Positions 17,222 to 26,764 of a stretch of 64,000 bases of DNA are shown piece by piece. Source of the stretch: CAZHAX01 sp964530325 (GTDB taxonomy: Bacteria > Chloroflexota > Anaerolineae > B4-G1); contig CAZHAX010000013.1 of the NCBI GenBank assembly GCA_964530325.1, positions 28,029 through 92,028 on the forward strand. Direction: 5' to 3'. The position numbers were made by a program, and so were the translations under genes. Below the pieces are notes generated by a model, which was given only the letters and a program-made list of their open reading frames with translations, ran no database searches and had not been told where the DNA came from. Each line of letters opens with the position of its first letter. The first letter of the stretch is position 1.

Positions 17222-20113
17222 ATGAGGCTCGCCGTCAGGCTGGCGCTGCTGCTTCTCGTGCTTTCGACCCTGCCGCTGGCGGCAGTCGGTTGGCTTGCCT
17301 ACAGCATGAGCCGGCAGGCGATCAGGAGCGATACGTTCCACCACCTTGCCTCGACCAACGTTTTCAGAGAGGAGGAACTGGACCGCTGGATTGCCGACAA
17401 CGAGGAGACCCTGCGGGAGCTAGCCAGCAGGCCTGGGGTTCGCGAACTCGCGGCCGTTCTGGCCTCGCGCGATCCGGATGATGCGCAGTACAGAGACGCA
17501 TACAACCGCCTGGTCGAGGATCACCTGGCTCCCACGCTCGAGAACAAAGGCGGCTTTCTCGATCTCTCCCTGCTCCAGGTTGGCGATGGACTTACCGTTC
17601 TATCCACTGACGACACTCTCGAAGGCCAGCGCCGGGATGGTGAGCCGTATTTCTTGGAGGGGCAGGCCCGCACGTTCGTTCAGGACGCTGCCTACTCGCC
17701 GGAGCTGGAAGAGATGGTGATGTACATCGGCACTCCGGTCAATGATGCCGACGGCGACTTGACAGCAGTGCTCGCTGGCCGAGCAGACCTGGGTCAACTC
17801 TCCGCGATCCTGAGGCGGCGCAGCGCCCAGAGCGGCACCGAGGACACGTACCTCGTGAACGCATCTTGCTTCTTTGTCACCGAGCCCCGGTTCGGAGACG
17901 ACTACGCTTCTGAAGGGGAGGTCCGGACCGAGGCTATCGCGAGCTGCCTCGAGGGCAGCGACGGAATGGCTGAGTACGATGACTACAGAGAAGCGGCGGT
18001 AATCGGAGCGTATGACTGGATCCCGGAGCGAGGGGTGTGTATCCTGACTGAGGTCGACCAGGCGGAAGCCTACGCGCCAATCACCGCTCTGGGCAACGCC
18101 GTTCTGGGCCTGGGGGCCGGCGCCGCAGTCGCCGTTGTTGTTGTCGGGTTCCTGCTGGCACAATCGATCACCGGGCCAGTGCGCCGGCTTGTCCGCGGCG
18201 CCGCGGAGATCGGCCGGGGCAACCTGGCTCACAGGATCCCGGTGACCGGCCGGGATGAGATCGGCCAGATGGCGCTAGCCTTCAACCTGATGGCGGCCAA
18301 CCTGCGCCAGTCGCCCGGAGAGACGAACTACAGCCAGCGCTTGCTGCTAGCGCTAGGCCAGGCAGCTGAGGCGGTCCAGCGTGCCCGCACTGCCGAGGAC
18401 GTCTACCGTAGGGTTGGTAGAGAGCTGGCTACGCTGGGCTACAATGCCTCGATCTTCACCGTGGTCAAAGGGGGAACCCATCTGGCGATGCCCCACCTGG
18501 GCTTCAACGAGCGTACGCTGAGGGCCGCGGAGCGGCTGGTCGGGCTGACCAGATCCTTCCGCTTCCCCATTCCTGAGGGGGGCTTCTACGATCGCCTAAT
18601 CACCGAGAGGGCCGCTGCTTTCCGCGAGCCCTTCACCGAGCCGATCGCTGAGGCGTTGCCCCGGGGAGTGAAGCGGCTGGCTGGCCGGGTAGCCTCCCTG
18701 ATGGGCATTGAGCAGGGTATCGCCGCGCCGCTGGTGGTGGGAGGCGACGTCTACGGCCTGCTGCTGCTCCATGGATCGGGTCTGACGAGAGCGGATATCC
18801 CCGCCGTAACAGCCTTCGCCAATCAGACCGCGATCGCCCTGGAGAACGCGCTGGCAGAGGAGGAACTCAGGAAGCACCGCGACCATCTTGAGGACCTGGT
18901 CAGGCAGCGCACGGCGGAGATGGAGAGGGCGAACGAAGAGTTGCAGACGGAGATAGCTGAACGGAAGCGAGCTGAAGCCGCCCTCCGGTCGCTCTCCGCG
19001 CGCTACGAGGCTATCCTGGCCGCAGCCCCCGACATCATCATGGAGGTTGATAGAAACAGGGTCTACACCTGGGCGAACAGAGCAGGCCTGAAGTTCTTCG
19101 GAGAGGACGTCCTGGGCAAGGAGGCAGCCCTCTACCTCGAAGGAGACCAGGATACGTACGATACCGTGCAGCCTCTAGTCAACGACGACGATACTGTGGT
19201 CTACGTGGAGAGCTGGCAGCGCCGGCACGACGGAGAGAAGCGTCTACTCGCCTGGTGGTGTCGGCGCCTCGTCGATGCGAATGGTGAGGTGACCGGAGCG
19301 CTGTCTACGGCCAGGGACATCACCGAGCACCGGCAGGCAGATGAGGATCTGAGAGAGTACTCAGACCGGCTTGAGGCGATGGTCGACGAGCGCACAGAGG
19401 AGCTGAGCCGAACGCAGGACCTTCTGCTCCGGCACGAGAGGCTGGCCGTGCTGGGGCAGCTGGCGGGTGGTATAGGGCACGAACTGCGAAACCCGCTGGG
19501 GGCGATCAAGAGTGCGGCCTACTTCCTGAATATGGCGCTGGCCGACCCCGATCCTGACGTTAAGGAAACACTGGCGATTCTGGACCGTGAGGTCGCCGCG
19601 TCGGACAGGATCATCTCTAGCCTGCTCGACTTCGCCCGCCCCAGAACTGCCACTCGCCGCAAGGCCGACCTGAACGCGGTCGTCCGGGAGGTGCTCGCCC
19701 GAGTCGAGGTCCCCAAGAACGTAAAGGTGTCCACCAGGTTCAGCAAGGAGCTGCCATCTGTGCTGGCGGACCACGACCAGTTGACCCAGGTCTTCAGCAA
19801 CATCGTCCTCAATGCCCTCCAGGCCATGCCCGAGGGTGGCCGGTTGGAGGTGAAAACACGGGAGGCGAAAAGGGAGGGTTCGGCAGAAAGCTCGGTTGTG
19901 GTATCGGTGAAGGATAGTGGTATAGGTATCGCCGAGGGTAATCTTAGGCGGATCTTCGAGCCGCTGTTCACTACCAAGGCGAAGGGAATAGGACTGGGTC
20001 TGGCCCTGAGCAAGACGTTGATCGAGGCCCACGGAGGCGAAATCGACGTCGAGAGCCAAGAAGGCAAGGGTACAATCTTCACAGTGACGCTGCCGCTTTC
20101 GGGCAGTGCCTAG
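17222..20113 (+). CDS. Membrane sensor histidine kinase (extracellular sensor-HAMP-GAF-PAS-HisKA-HATPase)
   Basis: 963 residues from ATG 17222. TM1 about 5-28, extracytoplasmic sensor about 30-290 (probably double-Cache: 'DLSLLQVGDG', 'YIGTPVNDADGDLTAVLAGRADL'), TM2 about 293-313, HAMP about 314-365 ('GAAEIGRGNLAHRIPVTGRDEIGQMALAFN'-like), GAF about 380-560, coiled coil about 565-600, PAS about 610-715, then HisKA with His753 in 'GGIGHELRNPLG' and HATPase ('NIVLNALQAMPEGG', 'DSGIGI', 'FTTKAKGIGLGLAL'). It is the only kinase of the island with membrane segments, so it is the likely signal entry point. A perfect hairpin separates it from the next kinase. Confidence 0.95.
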   Translation: MRLAVRLALLLLVLSTLPLAAVGWLAYSMSRQAIRSDTFHHLASTNVFREEELDRWIADNEETLRELASRPGVRELAAVLASRDPDDAQYRDAYNRLVEDHLAPTLENKGGFLDLSLLQVGDGLTVLSTDDTLEGQRRDGEPYFLEGQARTFVQDAAYSPELEEMVMYIGTPVNDADGDLTAVLAGRADLGQLSAILRRRSAQSGTEDTYLVNASCFFVTEPRFGDDYASEGEVRTEAIASCLEGSDGMAEYDDYREAAVIGAYDWIPERGVCILTEVDQAEAYAPITALGNAVLGLGAGAAVAVVVVGFLLAQSITGPVRRLVRGAAEIGRGNLAHRIPVTGRDEIGQMALAFNLMAANLRQSPGETNYSQRLLLALGQAAEAVQRARTAEDVYRRVGRELATLGYNASIFTVVKGGTHLAMPHLGFNERTLRAAERLVGLTRSFRFPIPEGGFYDRLITERAAAFREPFTEPIAEALPRGVKRLAGRVASLMGIEQGIAAPLVVGGDVYGLLLLHGSGLTRADIPAVTAFANQTAIALENALAEEELRKHRDHLEDLVRQRTAEMERANEELQTEIAERKRAEAALRSLSARYEAILAAAPDIIMEVDRNRVYTWANRAGLKFFGEDVLGKEAALYLEGDQDTYDTVQPLVNDDDTVVYVESWQRRHDGEKRLLAWWCRRLVDANGEVTGALSTARDITEHRQADEDLREYSDRLEAMVDERTEELSRTQDLLLRHERLAVLGQLAGGIGHELRNPLGAIKSAAYFLNMALADPDPDVKETLAILDREVAASDRIISSLLDFARPRTATRRKADLNAVVREVLARVEVPKNVKVSTRFSKELPSVLADHDQLTQVFSNIVLNALQAMPEGGRLEVKTREAKREGSAESSVVVSVKDSGIGIAEGNLRRIFEPLFTTKAKGIGLGLALSKTLIEAHGGEIDVESQEGKGTIFTVTLPLSGSA

Positions 20114-20121
20114 CGCCGCCT

Positions 20122-20146
20122 GTTTGGCGCGCGGAGCGCGCCAAAC
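20122..20146 (+). terminator. Intercistronic hairpin between two kinases
   Basis: GTTTGGCGCGC (20122-20132) and GCGCGCCAAAC (20136-20146) form a perfect 11-bp stem with loop GGA. It has no T-run and lies between two co-oriented kinase genes, so partial termination or RNA processing is as likely as full termination. Confidence 0.55.
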
Positions 20147-20181
20147 GCCCTGCACCCGCCTTGGCGCTGGAGGATTGCCGG

Positions 20182-22227
20182 ATGGAAGAGTATAGGAATC
20201 TGGAGCAAGCGTTCCATGACCTGGTCGAGATCGTCAGCTTCACGGGCGAGCTTTCGGCCCGGCTTCATGGCGGCCTGGAAGAGGCCGAGGTCATGGCTAT
20301 GGTTGTCGACCGCTTCGCTGCTTCGAAGAAGTACACCGCGTCGATACTGCTTCTCACAGAGGACGGGAAGGGTGTGCGCATAGGGCGCACGTCCCTCGGC
20401 CGCAGGGAGACGAGGGCGGGCGAGAAGGCGGCGGCTGTCCGCCTCGACTCATTCAAGATCGATCTGGACAAAGCCACCTATTACCGGCAGGTGGCGGTCG
20501 AGGGGAAGACCGTCACGCCCACCGCGGGCGAGATCGTGGAAGAGCTGTTCCCGCTGCCCCTGGCCAGGCTACTGAACAAGATGCTTGCCTGTGAGAATCG
20601 GCAGGCTGTACTAACGCCGATACGGCGTCATGGTGAGATCATCGGTGTCCTGGCCATTTCGGCGCCCAGCATGCCCGAGTATTTCATACCATCTGTGCAG
20701 AATCTGGCCCACCATATCTCAGCCGCATTGGAGGGCGCTGAGCAGCATTCCGTCAGGAGGAGGGCCGTCGATGAGCTGCGTGCCTCCGAGGCGCGATACA
20801 AGGCCCTCTTCGAGCAGGCCGCTGATTCGATAGTGCTCGCGGATGGCCGGAACGGCTTGATCGTGGACTTCAACAACAGGGCGTACGGGGATCTGGGATA
20901 CACACGGGAGGAGTTCGCCCAGCTGTCCATCCACGACTTCCAGGCCCCGGAGTCAGCCGAGAAGCTCCTCGGAGAGGGACTGGACGCCTTCGAGACACTG
21001 TACCGCAGCAAGGGCGGCGACGCAGTCGACGTTCTGGTGAGCAGCAGGTCTATCTCCATAGCCGGCAAGGAGTTCGTGCAGATTGCCTGGCGGGACATCA
21101 CCAGCCGGAAGCGGGATCAGGAGGCCTTGGCCCGCAGTGAGGAGCGCTACCGCTCGCTCGTCTCCAACATCCCCGACGTTGTCTGGACCACGGACAGAGA
21201 GGGCGTCACTACCTTCATCAGTCCGAATGTCGAGAAGGTGATTGGCTACACCCAACAGGACGTCTACGAGGGCGGCCCCGACGTATGGCTGGCAAACGTG
21301 CACCCGAACGACGTCGAGGAAGTCAGGCGCGCCTTCGCCAACCTGTTCGAAGAAGGGACGCCCTACGACGTTCAGTACAGGTACCGACGCAAGGATGGCA
21401 CGTGGGTCTGGCTACACGACAGGGCAGTCAGTCTGTACCAGAGAGAAGGCAGGGATTACGCTGACGGCCTTCTGTCGGACATAACCGACCTGAGAGCGGT
21501 GCAGGAAAAGGCGCTGCTGCAGGAGAAGCTGGCTGTCATGGGCCAACTGGCGGGCGGTGTGGGCCACGAGCTGCGCAATCCGCTGGGTGCCATCAAGAAC
21601 GCCGCCTACTTCCTGAGAATGGCTCTTGAGAACCCGGAGCCGGACGTCAGAGAGGCCATCGAGATCCTGCACCGAGAGGTGGATACCTCCGAGAACATCA
21701 TCAGCAGCCTACTCGGCTTTGCTCGGCCCCAGCCGCCCGCCAGGCGCAGAGTCGATGTCAACGAGATCCTCGAGCAGGCACTCAGCCGCACGAGCGTACC
21801 GGAGAACGTAAAGGTCGTTCGCCAGCTTGGCTCCTCGCTGCCTAATGTGCAAGGTGACCCAGGGCAGCTGGACCGACTCTTCGGCAATATCATCCTCAAC
21901 GCCGTCCAGGCGATGCCGGAAGGCGGCGAGCTGACCGTGCAGACCTCGAAAGCGCGCGGCAAGCCTCGAGGAGCAAAGTGGATCTCCGTCTCCGTATCGG
22001 ACACGGGTGTCGGCATACGGGACGAGCACATGGACCGGCTGTTTCAGCCCCTCTTCACCACAAAGGCGAAGGGCATCGGTCTGGGGCTTGCCCTGGCCAG
22101 CACCCTGGCGGAGGCGCATGGGGGCGATATCACTGTATGTAGCGAGCTGGGCAAGGGCAGTACTTTTACCGTCCGGCTTCCCGTCGGGGGCGTGCGGCCT
22201 CCTGACGAGGGGGGAGGCCCGCCCTGA
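20182..22227 (+). CDS. Soluble histidine kinase (GAF-like, PAS, PAS, HisKA, HATPase)
   Basis: 681 residues from ATG 20182, which has GGAGG 8 bases upstream; a TTG 21 bases earlier is less likely. Residues about 15-185 form a GAF-like domain ('YTASILLLTEDGKGVRIGRTS', 'IGVLAISA'). Two PAS domains follow (about 205-320, 330-450; 'LFEQAADSIVLADGRNGLIVDFN'-type start). HisKA has His462 in 'GGVGHELRNPLGAIKNAAYFL', almost identical to the preceding kinase, so the two arose by duplication of their catalytic ends. HATPase at about 565-675. No membrane segment. The stop codon overlaps the CTG start of the next regulator. Confidence 0.94.
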   Translation: MEEYRNLEQAFHDLVEIVSFTGELSARLHGGLEEAEVMAMVVDRFAASKKYTASILLLTEDGKGVRIGRTSLGRRETRAGEKAAAVRLDSFKIDLDKATYYRQVAVEGKTVTPTAGEIVEELFPLPLARLLNKMLACENRQAVLTPIRRHGEIIGVLAISAPSMPEYFIPSVQNLAHHISAALEGAEQHSVRRRAVDELRASEARYKALFEQAADSIVLADGRNGLIVDFNNRAYGDLGYTREEFAQLSIHDFQAPESAEKLLGEGLDAFETLYRSKGGDAVDVLVSSRSISIAGKEFVQIAWRDITSRKRDQEALARSEERYRSLVSNIPDVVWTTDREGVTTFISPNVEKVIGYTQQDVYEGGPDVWLANVHPNDVEEVRRAFANLFEEGTPYDVQYRYRRKDGTWVWLHDRAVSLYQREGRDYADGLLSDITDLRAVQEKALLQEKLAVMGQLAGGVGHELRNPLGAIKNAAYFLRMALENPEPDVREAIEILHREVDTSENIISSLLGFARPQPPARRRVDVNEILEQALSRTSVPENVKVVRQLGSSLPNVQGDPGQLDRLFGNIILNAVQAMPEGGELTVQTSKARGKPRGAKWISVSVSDTGVGIRDEHMDRLFQPLFTTKAKGIGLGLALASTLAEAHGGDITVCSELGKGSTFTVRLPVGGVRPPDEGGGPP

Positions 22228-22919
22228 ACGATAAGACGCGAGTGCTGATTGTGGACGACGACGTCGGCCTGTGCCGTACGCTGTCCCTTATCCTCAACAG
22301 GAAGGGCTACGAGGTGACGACCGTCGAGGATGGGGAGCGCGCCGCGGCGGAGGCGCGGGCTGGCGAGTTCGATCTCATCCTGATCGATGTGCTGATGCCC
22401 GGCAAGAGCGGCCTGGATACGCTTCGTGAGTTGAAGGAAGTAGCACCCACTGCGCGCATGGTGATGATGACCGGATACGCGGTCTCCGGCCTCGTCGGCG
22501 AGGCGATGCAGATAGGTGTCGACGGCGTGCTCTACAAACCCTTCGACGTCGACGTAGTTGTGGAAACACTGATGAGCCAGGACGTGATCAGGCTCTACGA
22601 GGGCTACCTGAAGACGATCTGGGATAGGATGATGCCCGTTCTGGGACCGGTAGCCACCACCACCGTCTTCAAGGAGACCTTGAAGGCAGCCGCGGGAAAG
22701 GAGGCATCGCTCCTGGGCGCGATGGAAGTGACGGACAGCGGTATCTCACTCGAGCGCCTGCGTCGCGAGGCGGAGCCAGGCCAGGCAGGCGAATTGCGGC
22801 GCCAGCTCCAAGGCGTGCTGAATGTGATCTTCGACGTGCTGGGCGCCGTGGCCGGCAACATCCTCGTCGCCCCACTCCTGAGGGAGTTCAGCGACGAGCT
22901 GAAGGGCGAGGAGCTGTGA
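22224..22919 (+). CDS. Response regulator with unrecognised C-terminal domain
   Basis: 231 residues if it starts at CTG 22224, which overlaps the kinase stop (CTGA) and has GGGGGAGG seven bases upstream. From there it reads NDKTRVLIVDDD, matching the start of the paralogue at 23180 (QNKPRVLIVDDN); a GTG at 22242 would cut into the first beta strand. Receiver: phosphoacceptor Asp55 in 'LILIDVLMPGKSG', switch 'MMTGYAV', Lys in 'LYKPFDVD'. Residues about 125-231 ('LYEGYLKTIWDRMMPVLGPVATTTVF', 'LRRQLQGVLNVIFDVLGAVAGNIL') form a helical domain I do not recognise; it may be the output or a dimerisation element. Confidence 0.88.
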   Translation: MNDKTRVLIVDDDVGLCRTLSLILNRKGYEVTTVEDGERAAAEARAGEFDLILIDVLMPGKSGLDTLRELKEVAPTARMVMMTGYAVSGLVGEAMQIGVDGVLYKPFDVDVVVETLMSQDVIRLYEGYLKTIWDRMMPVLGPVATTTVFKETLKAAAGKEASLLGAMEVTDSGISLERLRREAEPGQAGELRRQLQGVLNVIFDVLGAVAGNILVAPLLREFSDELKGEEL

Positions 22920-23164
22920 GAGACCGCGACGCCCGCAGGAAGACGGCGGGCACAGCCACCGGCATCCTGGAGATGCCGCTTGTCAACCCACGCCGCGACA
23001 CGCTGCTTCCGAACTCAGGGGCTGCGTGCCGCGAGAACTCTGCTGAACCCCGATGGATATGGGGCGACAGCAGCCGGTCGAGCCTGCCCGTTGTCGGCGG
23101 CAGGCCCGGCCCGAGGACCATGTTCATTCGATGCAAGGCCCGCCCTGCCAGTCCCTCGCTCTGA
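22916..23164 (+). CDS. Doubtful small ORF coupled to the preceding regulator
   Basis: 82 codons from a GTG that overlaps the preceding stop (GTGA). Its third-position GC looks like neighbouring genes, but the protein (MRDRDARRKTAGTATG..., Arg- and Pro-rich) shows no fold or family I recognise. It otherwise fills the 260-base space between two regulators. It may be a degraded remnant or chance. Confidence 0.2.
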   Translation: MRDRDARRKTAGTATGILEMPLVNPRRDTLLPNSGAACRENSAEPRWIWGDSSRSSLPVVGGRPGPRTMFIRCKARPASPSL

Positions 23165-23179
23165 GGGAGGAGGTGCGCA

Positions 23180-23941
23180 GTGCAGAACAAGCCTCGAGTT
23201 CTGATCGTGGACGACAATGCCAGCTTGTGCAGGACCATGTCACTTGTCCTGGCCCGTAGAGGTTGCTCCGTGTCTACAGCAGCGGACGGGCTGGAGGCGA
23301 TCGAGGAGGTCAGAAAGGCCGCCTTCGACATGGTCTTCATGGACATCAGGCTGCCAAGCCTGAGCGGTGTGGATACGTATCGTCGGGTCAAGAACCTCAG
23401 GCCGGATACGCCGGTGGTGATGATGACCGCCTATGCAGTGGAGGATCTTGTCCAGCAGGCTCTGCACGAGGGTGCCTACGGCGTTCTGTACAAACCTCTG
23501 GACCTGGACCGGGTTGTGGCCCTGGTCAATGAGGTGCACCAGCAGAAGGAAGGGCCTCTCGTGCTCGTCGTGGACGACGATCCGTCCACCTGCACCACGC
23601 TGGAGAAGATCCTGGCCAGGCGAGGCCACCGGGTGGGCACTGCATCGAACGGGGAGCGGGCCGTAGCTATGGCGCGGGCCACGCAATACGACATCGTCAT
23701 CGTGGATATCAAGCTGCCCACAATCAACGGCCTGGAGACCTACCTGGCGATCAAGGAGATGCATCCGTCCGTGATGGCCATCATGATCACCGGCTTTGGC
23801 CAGGAGATGGCAGACGTTGTCGCGGATGCGCTGGCCAATCAGGCCTACGCCTGCCTCCACAAGCCGCTGGAGATGGAACGGGTGCTCGAGCTGGTGGATG
23901 AGCTGTGGCAGCGCAAGCAGGGCACGGGCGCGATTATCTAG
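23180..23941 (+). CDS. Tandem receiver protein (REC-REC)
   Basis: 253 residues from GTG 23180, preceded by GGGAGGAGG. Receiver 1 (residues 5-120) has 'LIVDDN', Asp near 53 in 'MVFMDIRLPSLSG', 'MMTAYAV' and 'LYKPLDLD'. Receiver 2 (about 128-245) has 'LVVDDDPSTC', Asp in 'IVIVDIKLPTING', 'MITGFGQ' and 'LHKPLEME'. There is no output domain. Proteins of this type usually shuttle phosphate or act by protein contact. Receiver 1 is close to that of the regulator at 22224. Confidence 0.9.
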   Translation: MQNKPRVLIVDDNASLCRTMSLVLARRGCSVSTAADGLEAIEEVRKAAFDMVFMDIRLPSLSGVDTYRRVKNLRPDTPVVMMTAYAVEDLVQQALHEGAYGVLYKPLDLDRVVALVNEVHQQKEGPLVLVVDDDPSTCTTLEKILARRGHRVGTASNGERAVAMARATQYDIVIVDIKLPTINGLETYLAIKEMHPSVMAIMITGFGQEMADVVADALANQAYACLHKPLEMERVLELVDELWQRKQGTGAII

Positions 23942-23971
23942 CAGGCGACTGGAGTGGGAGGAGAACTGCCG

Positions 23972-26656
23972 ATGGCCGAAGCCCAGAAGCTCCTTGTTGT
24001 GGACGACGACGACGGCACTCGCAAGACGCTGGGCCTTATACTCGCCAACATGGGGTACGGCGTGGAGATGGCCGACACGGGCCATTCCGCGTTGGAGCAG
24101 GCGAAGCAGAAGAGGTTCGATCTGGCCCTCGTCGACTTGCGGCTTCCCGACATGGAGGGCGTGGAACTGATCGCCCCGCTGAAGGAGGCCTGCCCTGACA
24201 TCGTCGTGATTATGGCCACCGCCTATGCCTCCATCCAGTCCGCCGTAGATGCCCTCAACCAGGGAGCGGTCGCCTACATCCAGAAACCCCTGCGCATGGA
24301 CGAGGTTCTGGCAATAGTCCGAGAAGCGCTGGAGAAGCAGCAGCTGGCCCGCGAGAAGGTGCGGGCGGAACAGGCGCTGGCCGAGAGCGAGGCCCGATAC
24401 CGCAGCCTCGTCGAGCTATCCCCTGACGCGGTTGCTATCGAATCGCGCGGCAGGCTGGTCTTTGTCAACCAGGCGGGCGCGCGACTCCTGGGGGCGGACG
24501 AGCCAGAGCAGCTGACCGGTAAACGGATGCTGGATCTCGTCCATCCCGAATGCCGGGCTGCGGCGAAAGCGCGCGCTCGGCGGGCGCGAAAGGGAGAACG
24601 CCCACCACTGAGCCAGGAGAAGTTCGTGCGCCTTGACGGTTCCGTGATCGACGTGGAGGTAGCTGCCGGCCCGGCTAGCCACCAGGGCAAGCCGGCGGTG
24701 CTCATGATCGTGCGCGATATCACAGAGCGAAAGCGGGCCGAGGAGCAGCTGTGGCAGTCGATAGAGCTGTTCGAGCGGACCTTCATGAACCAGCGCGACG
24801 CCATCGTCATCTTCGATGCGGGCTCGCCGCCGCGGGCCGTCGACTGCAACCCGGCCACGATGACCGTGCTGGGCTACAGCCGTGAGGAGATGCTCGGGCA
24901 GCCGCTCGAGGCGCTGGTTTCCGAGGAGGAGAACGGGCCCTTCCTTGAGATGCTGCAAGGCGCGGTGCGCGATGCCGGCTATGTGCACGCGTCTGGCCAG
25001 GCCGTATGGAGGCGGGACGGAGCTACGTTCCCAGCCGATCTCTACGTGGCTCCGCTCAAGGACAAGCGCGGTCAGGGATGCGGTTGGGTCTGCGTCGTTC
25101 GCGATGTGACAGAGCGGAAGCGAGCCGAGGAGGCGCTCCAAGCCAGCGAATCCAGGTTCAGGGAGCTAGCCGAGCTGCTTCCCGGCATCGTCTTCGAGAT
25201 GAATGCGGACGGCGAGCTGACCTTCGTCAACCGGATGGGATTCGAGGCCTTTGCCTACGCTGAGGAGGACTCCGGGCAAGGGGTGAACGCCCTGGATGTA
25301 GTGGTCCCCGAGGACCGGCCCAGAGCAAGCGCTGATCTGGCGATGGCGCTGGCCGGCGAAGGGGTGGTCACCGCTGAGTATACCGTGCTTAGGAAGGACG
25401 GAGAGACCTTCCCTGTAATAGTGTACGCTAATCGGGTTGCACAGGGGAGCGAAGGTGTGGGTGTGAGGGGGATCGTGATCGACCTCACAGACCAGAAGCG
25501 ATTGGAGGCTACGGTTCGCCATCAGGACCGTCTCGCCGCAGTCGGCCGCCTCGCCGGGGGCATTGCCCATGACTTCAACAACTACCTGACCACGATCGCG
25601 CTCTATGCTCAGTCTCTCCGATCCAGGCCTAACCTTGCGGCGGAGGTCACAGGCAGCACGGAGACCATCCTGGAGCAGGCCCGCGGAGCGGCTCGGCTGG
25701 TCCGCCAGCTGCTCGACTTCAGCCGGTCGTCGAGTGTAGAGAAGCGCCCAATGGACCTGGCGGCCTTTGCCAGGAGTGTGGCGGACATGCTCCGGCGGGC
25801 CCTATCCGAGGAGATCGACCTCGCGGTGGAGGCGAGCGGTGACGATTGTGTCGTCGAAGCGGACCGCGACCGGATGGAGCAGATGCTGATGAACCTGGCT
25901 CTGAACGCTCGCGATGCCATGCCCCAGGGCGGCGAGCTCCAGGTGAGAGTCTCCAGAATCGAGCTGGGCGCCGAGGGCGAGGCGCCGGTCGGCGGAATGG
26001 CCCCAGGCTCCTGGATTCGCCTGACCGTCGCGGATACGGGGGTGGGTCTGAGCGACGAGGCCCGCGCTCACCTTTTCGAGCCGTTCTTCACCACCAAGGA
26101 GCCGGGGAAGGGTACTGGACTGGGGCTCTCTCAGGTCTATGGGATCGTCGTGCAGCACGGCGGCCACATCACGGTGGAGAGCGGCCGGGGAGAAGGGACC
26201 ACCTTCCGCATCTACCTGCCGGCCCGCTCCGATCCAACCCGTCGACCTGCCGTCCGCCACCACGGGTCACTACCCAAGTCCAAGCGCAAGGCGGAGACTA
26301 TTATGCTTGTGGAGGACGAGGAGGCCGTGCGTAGCGCCGGGCGTGAATTGCTGCAGTCGCTTGGCTATCAAGTGCTCACCGCTTCGAACGGGAGCGAGGC
26401 GCTTGAGGTCTACGGAGCAGCCCGCAAGGTGAATCTCGTCCTCACCGACCTGGTCATGCCCGGTATGAGCGGGGAGAATCTGGTGAAGGAGCTGCGCGGT
26501 CTCGACCCCGGCCTGAAGGCGTTGGGCATGACCGGCTACGCGCTCGAGCAGACCGCCGACGAGCTGAGGGAGGCGGGCATCGTCGATATAGTGGAAAAGC
26601 CCTTCGATGCAGGCGACCTGGCCCAGGCAGTGCGGCACGCCTTGGACTCTTCGTGA
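23972..26656 (+). CDS. Hybrid histidine kinase (REC-PAS3-HisKA-HATPase-REC)
   Basis: 894 residues from ATG 23972, with GGGAGGA upstream. Receiver (8-122; 'VVDDDDGTRKTL', 'LALVDLRLPDMEG', 'YIQKPL'), three PAS domains (about 138-250, 258-380, 390-505), HisKA of the 'HDFNN' class with His533 in 'GGIAHDFNNYL', HATPase (about 630-755; 'LNLALNARDAMPQGGEL', 'FFTTKEPGKGTGLGL') and a C-terminal receiver (about 775-890; 'LVEDEEAVR', 'LVLTDLVMPGMSG', 'VEKPF'). It is soluble. With two receivers it can both receive and pass on phosphate. It is the last gene of the island. Confidence 0.95.
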   Translation: MAEAQKLLVVDDDDGTRKTLGLILANMGYGVEMADTGHSALEQAKQKRFDLALVDLRLPDMEGVELIAPLKEACPDIVVIMATAYASIQSAVDALNQGAVAYIQKPLRMDEVLAIVREALEKQQLAREKVRAEQALAESEARYRSLVELSPDAVAIESRGRLVFVNQAGARLLGADEPEQLTGKRMLDLVHPECRAAAKARARRARKGERPPLSQEKFVRLDGSVIDVEVAAGPASHQGKPAVLMIVRDITERKRAEEQLWQSIELFERTFMNQRDAIVIFDAGSPPRAVDCNPATMTVLGYSREEMLGQPLEALVSEEENGPFLEMLQGAVRDAGYVHASGQAVWRRDGATFPADLYVAPLKDKRGQGCGWVCVVRDVTERKRAEEALQASESRFRELAELLPGIVFEMNADGELTFVNRMGFEAFAYAEEDSGQGVNALDVVVPEDRPRASADLAMALAGEGVVTAEYTVLRKDGETFPVIVYANRVAQGSEGVGVRGIVIDLTDQKRLEATVRHQDRLAAVGRLAGGIAHDFNNYLTTIALYAQSLRSRPNLAAEVTGSTETILEQARGAARLVRQLLDFSRSSSVEKRPMDLAAFARSVADMLRRALSEEIDLAVEASGDDCVVEADRDRMEQMLMNLALNARDAMPQGGELQVRVSRIELGAEGEAPVGGMAPGSWIRLTVADTGVGLSDEARAHLFEPFFTTKEPGKGTGLGLSQVYGIVVQHGGHITVESGRGEGTTFRIYLPARSDPTRRPAVRHHGSLPKSKRKAETIMLVEDEEAVRSAGRELLQSLGYQVLTASNGSEALEVYGAARKVNLVLTDLVMPGMSGENLVKELRGLDPGLKALGMTGYALEQTADELREAGIVDIVEKPFDAGDLAQAVRHALDSS

Positions 26657-26681
26657 GCGTCCATCGGGGCGCAGTCAAGGC

Positions 26682-26710
26682 TTGTCGATTCGCTCCTTTG
26701 GTGATAGAAT
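26682..26710 (+). promoter_or_regulatory. Promoter of the tRNA-Thr/tRNA-Tyr unit
   Basis: TTGTCG (26682-26687), 17-base spacer, TAGAAT (26705-26710), 54 bases before the tRNA-Thr gene. Confidence 0.6.
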
Positions 26711-26764
26711 CGTTTACGCTCCAGAGCTGAGGTCTTGGCCCTGCGGCAGGTGCCTTTCAATCGC

